A DNA stretch of 34,385 bases. Origin: an archaeon. Lineage in GTDB: Archaea > Nanobdellota > Nanobdellia > Pacearchaeales > GW2011-AR1. Every line of letters starts with the position of its first letter. Position 1 is the stretch's first letter. The notes under the pieces were generated by a model. It was not told where the DNA came from. It saw only the letters and a program-made list of their open reading frames with translations, and made no database searches. This document shows positions 30,171 through 34,385 of this stretch, one piece after another. Location of the stretch: contig JAUXAD010000006.1 in assembly GCA_030620045.1 (NCBI GenBank), positions 1 through 34,385 on the forward strand, given 5' to 3'. The translations under genes and the position numbers were made by a program.

Positions 30171-30929
30171 TTATTTAAGCCTCCCATCTAAAAATGCTTT
30201 TCCATATCTTTTAATTGTCTTGCTTAGAATTATATCCTTCCATAATTCTATAAAGATTATTGCTAGTATTAGGAAAGTAATTCCAACTGAAAACCATTGT
30301 GAGTATGTGAAAATATTTGTAATGAAATTTGATAAATATGTTAATGTTATAAAACTGCTTGATATTCCGTTAAGTGTTTGCAGAAACCACATGAGGAATC
30401 CATAAGCAAACCAAATAGAAAGTAATTTAAGATATTTTGCTTTGCAAATTCTTGTTATACTTCCATCTGGATTTACTTTATTAGAATAAGGAAGTTTTAT
30501 TGCAGGGTAGAGGAAACATAAAAATAGGATGAATGTTGCAATGAGAATGACGATGTAAAGATTTGATTCAGATGTTTCAAGAAGAAATCCAGTTGGAGTA
30601 ACTTTGAAATCAGCAGTCCAGCCAGTATCAAGTCCATCTAAATCTCCATGTCCAGTAACAAGATATTGTCCTAATTCTTCGGTTTCACAGAAAGTATAAT
30701 TATATTTTGTTCCAGTCTTACTCATAATAGTTTCTTCATTTATTGCGTAACTTGATTTGTTTGGAAATTGAATTGAGGTTATATTAACATAAGAGCAATT
30801 ATCACAAGTTTGGGTTAAGATTATGCAATCTCCTTTTTTAACAGTTCCCCAACTTTTTTCTTGTTCTGTCGCAGAAGCCAGACTAATTAAAAAAATTCCT
30901 ATGAATAATATCAGTAATATTTTTTTCAT
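30171..30929 (-). CDS. Secreted-domain multi-helix membrane protein
   Basis: 252 aa. Signal peptide (MKKILLILFIGIFLISLASA), then about 100 residues of ectodomain with four cysteines (CIILTQTCDNCSYVN and CETEEL), and then four hydrophobic helices to the end (about 124-145, 168-190, 195-215, 218-236). Cysteine pairs may form disulfides outside the membrane. It overlaps the upstream 87-aa gene by 4 nt. Likely virion envelope protein. Confidence 0.55.
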   Translation of the reverse strand: MKKILLILFIGIFLISLASATEQEKSWGTVKKGDCIILTQTCDNCSYVNITSIQFPNKSSYAINEETIMSKTGTKYNYTFCETEELGQYLVTGHGDLDGLDTGWTADFKVTPTGFLLETSESNLYIVILIATFILFLCFLYPAIKLPYSNKVNPDGSITRICKAKYLKLLSIWFAYGFLMWFLQTLNGISSSFITLTYLSNFITNIFTYSQWFSVGITFLILAIIFIELWKDIILSKTIKRYGKAFLDGRLK

Positions 30930-31189
30930 TTGCTTTGGACTTTGATAGTTCCTGTCTTTGGATTTTTAGTTATTAGAATATTGCTTTGACTTATATCAAT
31001 TTCTTCTGGTGTGTCTTTATCACAATTCTTTTTAATGATGCTACTTAATAATTCTGCTTCACATATTTTTGCTGTTGATATTGTTAAAACTTTTTCTGTA
31101 AAATCTACTTCAATAATTCCTAAACCAACTGCTCCCATAATTCCTAATAACAAAGTCCCCAAGATTAAAAATATAATTATTATTTTCAT
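30926..31189 (-). CDS. 87-aa single-span surface protein
   Basis: N-terminal hydrophobic helix (IIIIFLILGTLLLGIMGAVG) followed by about 60 polar residues with two cysteines (KICEAEL and KKNCDKD). Single-span, pilin-like size, but no cleavage motif is seen. One base follows the fibre stop. Confidence 0.5.
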   Translation of the reverse strand: MKIIIIFLILGTLLLGIMGAVGLGIIEVDFTEKVLTISTAKICEAELLSSIIKKNCDKDTPEEIDISQSNILITKNPKTGTIKVQSK

Positions 31190-31190
31190 T

Positions 31191-32600
31191 TCAACTACCT
31201 ACCCTATACATAGTAAAAATTATGGAAGGGATTACAGGCTCTCCTGCTGGAGATTGGGCGTGTAATAAAATCCCATCATTTGAAACACTTGCAACTAACC
31301 TTAAAACATCACCTTGATTTAATTTTGATGTAGTAGCCAACACAATAACATCCTCTTCCAAAGAGGAAAGTTTTAATTCAATATTAGAATCAGAAACATC
31401 AACAAAACCGCTACCTGAATCTTTTTCAATCCACATGTGAAAATCACCAGCAGAACCAGCACCTGCTTTAACTTGAGGTTGAGCAACAAGATGATATACT
31501 CCAGAAGTTTCAATAGTAATATTAGTCCCATTATTTCCAGTACTCATAGTAATTCCATTACCTTCATCAACATTCGTAATATTAATTCTATAACGGACTC
31601 CTGCAACTGCAAAAGTTTGGTCATTTAAATCAGAAGATTCACAATAAATTGCGTCATTATTTATTAACCCTGTAACATTTAAATCCCCTTCAATTGTTGT
31701 GTTTCCTGTAATATTCAAATTTCCTGTAATTGTTATCCAACCATCGACTATGTTGTCGATAATTTCTCCTAAAGCAAAAGTTATTTTTTGTCCAAGAGTT
31801 AGATTTCCTGAAATATTTACTTGACCAGAAGCAGGAACTAAATTTATATCTCCTTTGCCTGTTTCTATTCTTGCATAATCTGTTTCATTAATATAAGACA
31901 TAGACAACCATTCTGTATTATCATCATCTGGATTTGTTACTGAATGAACAATAAATGTAGGATTTATTTGCTCTGTGTGGTCGTGGTCTTTTGCAAAATT
32001 AAGTAAATCAGTCATTAAAATAATATTATTTGTCCTTCCAGCACCTGTTCTGGCACTAAAATGTAGTCCATCATTCGCAAAATAACCAAGAGCTCCAACA
32101 GTAACTGAACCTGTATGAAATTGTATTAAATTATCTCCTCCAGCACCTATGAATCTATTCAACCCACCATCAAAGAATGAAAAGCCATCAACTTCCAATC
32201 TTCCAGAAATAAAAGTATCATTTGTGCTTGATAAACTATGAGATGTTGTGCCTGTTCCGACATGGAGACCTGTGTCTGGGAATGTTGTGCCTATGCCTAC
32301 TTTTCCATTAAAATAAGCATCTTCTAAGATAGTCAAATTCTGTTTCGTTACATTCAAAGAAGTTATATTATAAAAATAACCGACCTGAGCAAAAATATTT
32401 CCTCCAATTATACTTAATCCATTATTCATCCATCCCCCATTAAAATTATAAGTTCCTGTTACATCATCACCTTTTTTATTTATGTATTCTTCAATCTTTT
32501 CTAAATGCGGAAGGTTTGGATTGTTGTAACCGAAAGAAGCAGAAGTAATTGGAATTAAAATTAGAAGCAATGCTAGAATGAAAAAAACCTCTCTTTTCAT
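31191..32600 (-). CDS. Putative fibre protein with C1q/TNF-like end
   Basis: 469 aa from ATG 32600; the frame can be opened further upstream, but this start has a signal peptide (MKREVFFILALLLILIPITS) and lies about 26 nt from a TATA box. Mid-part repeats are like phage tail fibres (GKVGIGTTFPDTGLHVG, then short NITG and NVTG steps). The last about 130 residues (AVAGVRYRINITNVDEGNG, later GVYHLVAQPQV and SIIFTMYRVG) resemble a C1q/TNF-like jelly roll. Such fibres bind receptors. Its promoter shares 23 bp with that of the basic-protein gene, indicating joint control. Confidence 0.65.
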   Translation of the reverse strand: MKREVFFILALLLILIPITSASFGYNNPNLPHLEKIEEYINKKGDDVTGTYNFNGGWMNNGLSIIGGNIFAQVGYFYNITSLNVTKQNLTILEDAYFNGKVGIGTTFPDTGLHVGTGTTSHSLSSTNDTFISGRLEVDGFSFFDGGLNRFIGAGGDNLIQFHTGSVTVGALGYFANDGLHFSARTGAGRTNNIILMTDLLNFAKDHDHTEQINPTFIVHSVTNPDDDNTEWLSMSYINETDYARIETGKGDINLVPASGQVNISGNLTLGQKITFALGEIIDNIVDGWITITGNLNITGNTTIEGDLNVTGLINNDAIYCESSDLNDQTFAVAGVRYRINITNVDEGNGITMSTGNNGTNITIETSGVYHLVAQPQVKAGAGSAGDFHMWIEKDSGSGFVDVSDSNIELKLSSLEEDVIVLATTSKLNQGDVLRLVASVSNDGILLHAQSPAGEPVIPSIIFTMYRVGS

Positions 32601-32618
32601 AAAGTTATGTAAAGAAAC

Positions 32619-32641
32619 AATATTTAAAAATCTTTGTAAAC
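32619..32641 (-). promoter_or_regulatory. Fibre-gene promoter of the GTTTACAA type
   Basis: Exactly the same 23 bp as 8206-8228: GTTTACAAAG followed by TTTTTAAATATT. About 26 nt from the TATA centre to ATG 32600, so a leaderless start. The sequence lies within the end of the gene before it. Confidence 0.7.
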
Positions 32642-32643
32642 TC

Positions 32644-33285
32644 TTAACCTTTCCAAGTTCTGGGATTAAGTATGTTAAATCCCTTTTTTGTTTGAACTGG
32701 AGAAAAGGATCTTCCTCCAACAATATCAGACTGAGTAACTATCTTAGACTGATTTATTTCTTCTATTGTCTTTCCACCAATAGCTTTTCTATATGTTGAT
32801 TCAATCATGTGGAGAGTAGTAACAACTAATAATCTAAACTTTGTTTTCTTAAAATTATTATCCATTCCCATTTTTTCATAGTTTGATAGAATATATAGAT
32901 TTAGTTCATCTCCTAGATCTCCAAGAATTTCATATATACGCACTTCAGAATAAACAGATAGGATAGTATTTTTATCAACATATTTAGAAATGATTTCCAT
33001 TAATGCACTTACTCCGAATGCGTTTAATGGTATTTGATCTTTATCCTTTGGGATTATCCAATCCCTATCTTTATTTGGTAGAGTTCCAATATACTCTCCT
33101 TTATAAAAATGTTCAAGCTTTTCCAATAGATCAAGATTCTCAATTTGATATTGAACAAGGTTTCCATCTTTATTTGCTGATGTGTAAGCAGACATAGTTG
33201 CTACGTTTTGGACGTCCTTTCCCTTCAAAGTTTGATTCTCCTGTTCTAATGCTTCAATATATTTTTCTGTATCTACTTCTTCCAT
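32644..33285 (-). CDS. Uncharacterised 213-aa soluble protein
   Basis: 213 aa, mainly helical after residue 85 (AFGVSALMEIISKYV and RLLVVTTLHMIESTYRKAIGG), with an acidic N-terminal coil (EKYIEALEQENQTLKGKD). No motif recognised. It lies 13 nt after the 188-aa gene and probably shares its promoter. May be a late structural or assembly protein. Confidence 0.6.
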   Translation of the reverse strand: MEEVDTEKYIEALEQENQTLKGKDVQNVATMSAYTSANKDGNLVQYQIENLDLLEKLEHFYKGEYIGTLPNKDRDWIIPKDKDQIPLNAFGVSALMEIISKYVDKNTILSVYSEVRIYEILGDLGDELNLYILSNYEKMGMDNNFKKTKFRLLVVTTLHMIESTYRKAIGGKTIEEINQSKIVTQSDIVGGRSFSPVQTKKGFNILNPRTWKG

Positions 33286-33298
33286 TTTAAATTACTCT

Positions 33299-33865
33299 TT
33301 ATTTGATTCTCTTTTCTAATTCAACTCTAAACTCTTCTAAAAGATTATTATATTTTTCAACTGCTTTGTCATGATCTCTTATTTTCTCATTCATTCCATC
33401 TATTGCACTACCACCCATATCATAATTATCTATATTATAATATCTAGAAGCACTTTCAAAATATTCACAAGCTTCATACATATTGTTAGTTACTTCAATT
33501 AGGGCATCAAGAGAATCTATATAAATATAAATTAAATTATCTTCAATTTTTTTCGCTTTTAACTCTGCCTTTATTCCTTTATATGTTTGGCTTTCTTCTA
33601 AATAATGTCCCCTTGCTAACCTGCAATTACTTTCAACAAGATTATAATTTCCATTTTCATAAGAATAACTTGCTTCAGTATAATATTGTTCTGCTTTTTG
33701 ACCATCTACTGAAACTTCCTTAAGATCTCCATCTGCTTTCAAAATAGTTTTTAAAATATAATTTTCTTGAGAACTATTTATTGTTGTAGAAAGTATACAA
33801 CTGATTAAGACTATTAAAATTGTAAGTCCGATTATTGTTCCTGTTTTTATTTGTTCCTTTTTCAT
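33299..33865 (-). CDS. Membrane-anchored helical protein
   Basis: 188 aa: a short basic start, one membrane helix (about 9-28, TIIGLTILIVLISCIL), then repeated helices resembling tetratricopeptide pairs (AEQYYTEASYSYENGNYNLV, then ACEYFESASRYYNIDNYD). This is the first gene of the surface operon. TPR-like helices suggest protein contacts; function unknown. Confidence 0.55.
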   Translation of the reverse strand: MKKEQIKTGTIIGLTILIVLISCILSTTINSSQENYILKTILKADGDLKEVSVDGQKAEQYYTEASYSYENGNYNLVESNCRLARGHYLEESQTYKGIKAELKAKKIEDNLIYIYIDSLDALIEVTNNMYEACEYFESASRYYNIDNYDMGGSAIDGMNEKIRDHDKAVEKYNNLLEEFRVELEKRIK

Positions 33866-33886
33866 ATCTATTTGTAGATTGATAAG

Positions 33887-33899
33887 GGTATTTAAATGT
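33887..33899 (-). promoter_or_regulatory. Promoter of the leftward surface operon
   Basis: ACATTTAAATACC on the - strand, about 26 nt upstream of ATG 33865. It begins 12 bp inside the right inverted-repeat arm (33911-33934). It lacks the GTTTACAA upstream box. Confidence 0.5.
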
Positions 33900-33910
33900 T
33901 TATCTTTTCC

Positions 33911-33934
33911 TGTAGTGTTACCTCTTCGGGACTT
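33911..33934. repeat. Right arm of the 24-bp perfect inverted repeat
   Basis: The 24 bases starting TGTAGTGTTACCTC are the exact reverse complement of 4822-4845. Just outside begins a gene reading away to the right, as on the left side. Confidence 0.85.
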
Positions 33935-33973
33935 ATAGATAACTTTTTAAGTTTCATTTTTCTTTAAAATTTT

Positions 33974-34385
33974 ATGAAAGAAAAAAAGAAGAACATAAAA
34001 ATAAAATTAGTAAAAGATAGAATTATCTTAAAATTACATAATTCTCAAGGGGGAATTAGAATCTCGGATGAAGAAGGAAATCAAGTATCAAAACCTACAC
34101 AGGCACTTAATGAAGATAAATATTATATTGAATGGATGATAACCAATGATGAGATAGAATTATTATCAAATCATTTATTCACCAATCCCAAAAATATAAT
34201 TAGTGAAATGGGAAAAATAAACAAATTTGCAGAGGATTCAGAATATTCAAGAAGAACAACAAAAAAAGAGAAAGAAAAAATTGCTACCTTTGAAGGTTTT
34301 GAAATATACAGATATAATGATGAATTTCACTCATTTGAAAAAACATTAGATTCTGGGATAAAAGTAAGATTAACTTTTAAATTGG
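33974..34385 (+). CDS. Truncated uncharacterised protein (3' end beyond window)
   Basis: Open from ATG 33974 to the window edge, at least 137 codons with no stop. The N-terminal strand NIKIKLVKDRIILKL is followed by SDEEGNQVSKP, and a middle stretch reads LNEDKYYIEWMITNDEIELL. It reads outward from the right inverted repeat, with a TATA-like TTTTTAAGTTT about 25 nt upstream. No family recognised; the missing C-terminal part is needed. Confidence 0.6.
   Translation, partial: MKEKKKNIKIKLVKDRIILKLHNSQGGIRISDEEGNQVSKPTQALNEDKYYIEWMITNDEIELLSNHLFTNPKNIISEMGKINKFAEDSEYSRRTTKKEKEKIATFEGFEIYRYNDEFHSFEKTLDSGIKVRLTFKL

Noticed and set aside
32601-32723. N-terminal extension of the fibre gene to 32723
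   Set aside because: The ATG at 32600 gives a signal peptide at the correct distance from the TATA box; the longer form would begin inside the promoter-overlapping gene.

Overview
This is AT-rich archaeal accessory DNA. It is best read as an integrated or assembled mobile replicon of spindle-shaped-virus type, flanked by other mobile genes. The archaeal reading rests on several things seen in the sequence: TATA boxes of the TTTAAATA/TTTATA kind about 25 nt upstream of starts, many starts at or near the predicted transcription start, GGAGGTGA-type Shine-Dalgarno sites inside operons, an AbrB-type repressor, a DUF2080 transposon protein beside an IS6/IS240-like transposase, and a small two-helix coat-like protein. 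The host cannot be named from sequence alone; a DPANN archaeon or a methanogen would both fit the lysine-rich, low-GC coding.

Layout. 1-4.8 kb: left flank with a transposase plus N6-adenine methyltransferase unit, an AbrB-type repressor with a three-copy operator, a winged-helix gene followed by a 372-aa unknown, and a membrane-anchored HNH protein. 4,822-33,934: a 29.1-kb block bounded by a perfect 24-bp inverted repeat. Inside the block, a very basic 1,098-aa protein is divergent from a rightward operon (unknown protein, P-loop ATPase, zinc ribbon, small membrane protein, tyrosine recombinase). Facing it, 11.6-15.5 kb is a leftward cluster of small membrane and basic proteins led by two tandem paralogous coat-like genes. 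From 15.6 to 20.1 kb runs a leftward operon of about 17 small genes: winged-helix proteins, zinc-binding proteins, a HIT-like protein, a methyltransferase, and a homologue of ribosomal protein uL29. 20.1-21.1 kb is a gene-poor hub with a perfect 27-bp inverted repeat, triplet microsatellites, GC-rich tandem hairpins and further stems, a candidate replication origin or RNA locus. 21.4-25.1 kb is a transposon with 25-bp imperfect terminal inverted repeats. It carries DUF2080, a transposase with one in-frame stop, and a fused nuclease-methylase-specificity protein. 25.1-33.9 kb is a leftward virion-surface operon: a 1,173-aa LamG/Ig-like membrane spike, a C1q-like fibre and several membrane proteins. 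At the right end a truncated gene reads outward.

How the parts may work together (inference): two near-identical hydrophobic coat proteins, membrane-anchored spikes, a packaging or morphogenesis ATPase and a basic nucleoprotein would build a membrane-rich virion. A promoter motif (GTTTACAA just upstream of TTTAAATA) is shared by the coat, basic-protein and fibre genes and would co-express them late. The winged-helix and zinc-protein operon looks like early takeover and regulation. The recombinase would integrate or invert the genome. Twice in the window a transposase gene is directly followed by a DNA adenine methyltransferase or restriction-modification gene, suggesting transposons that carry modification systems as passengers.
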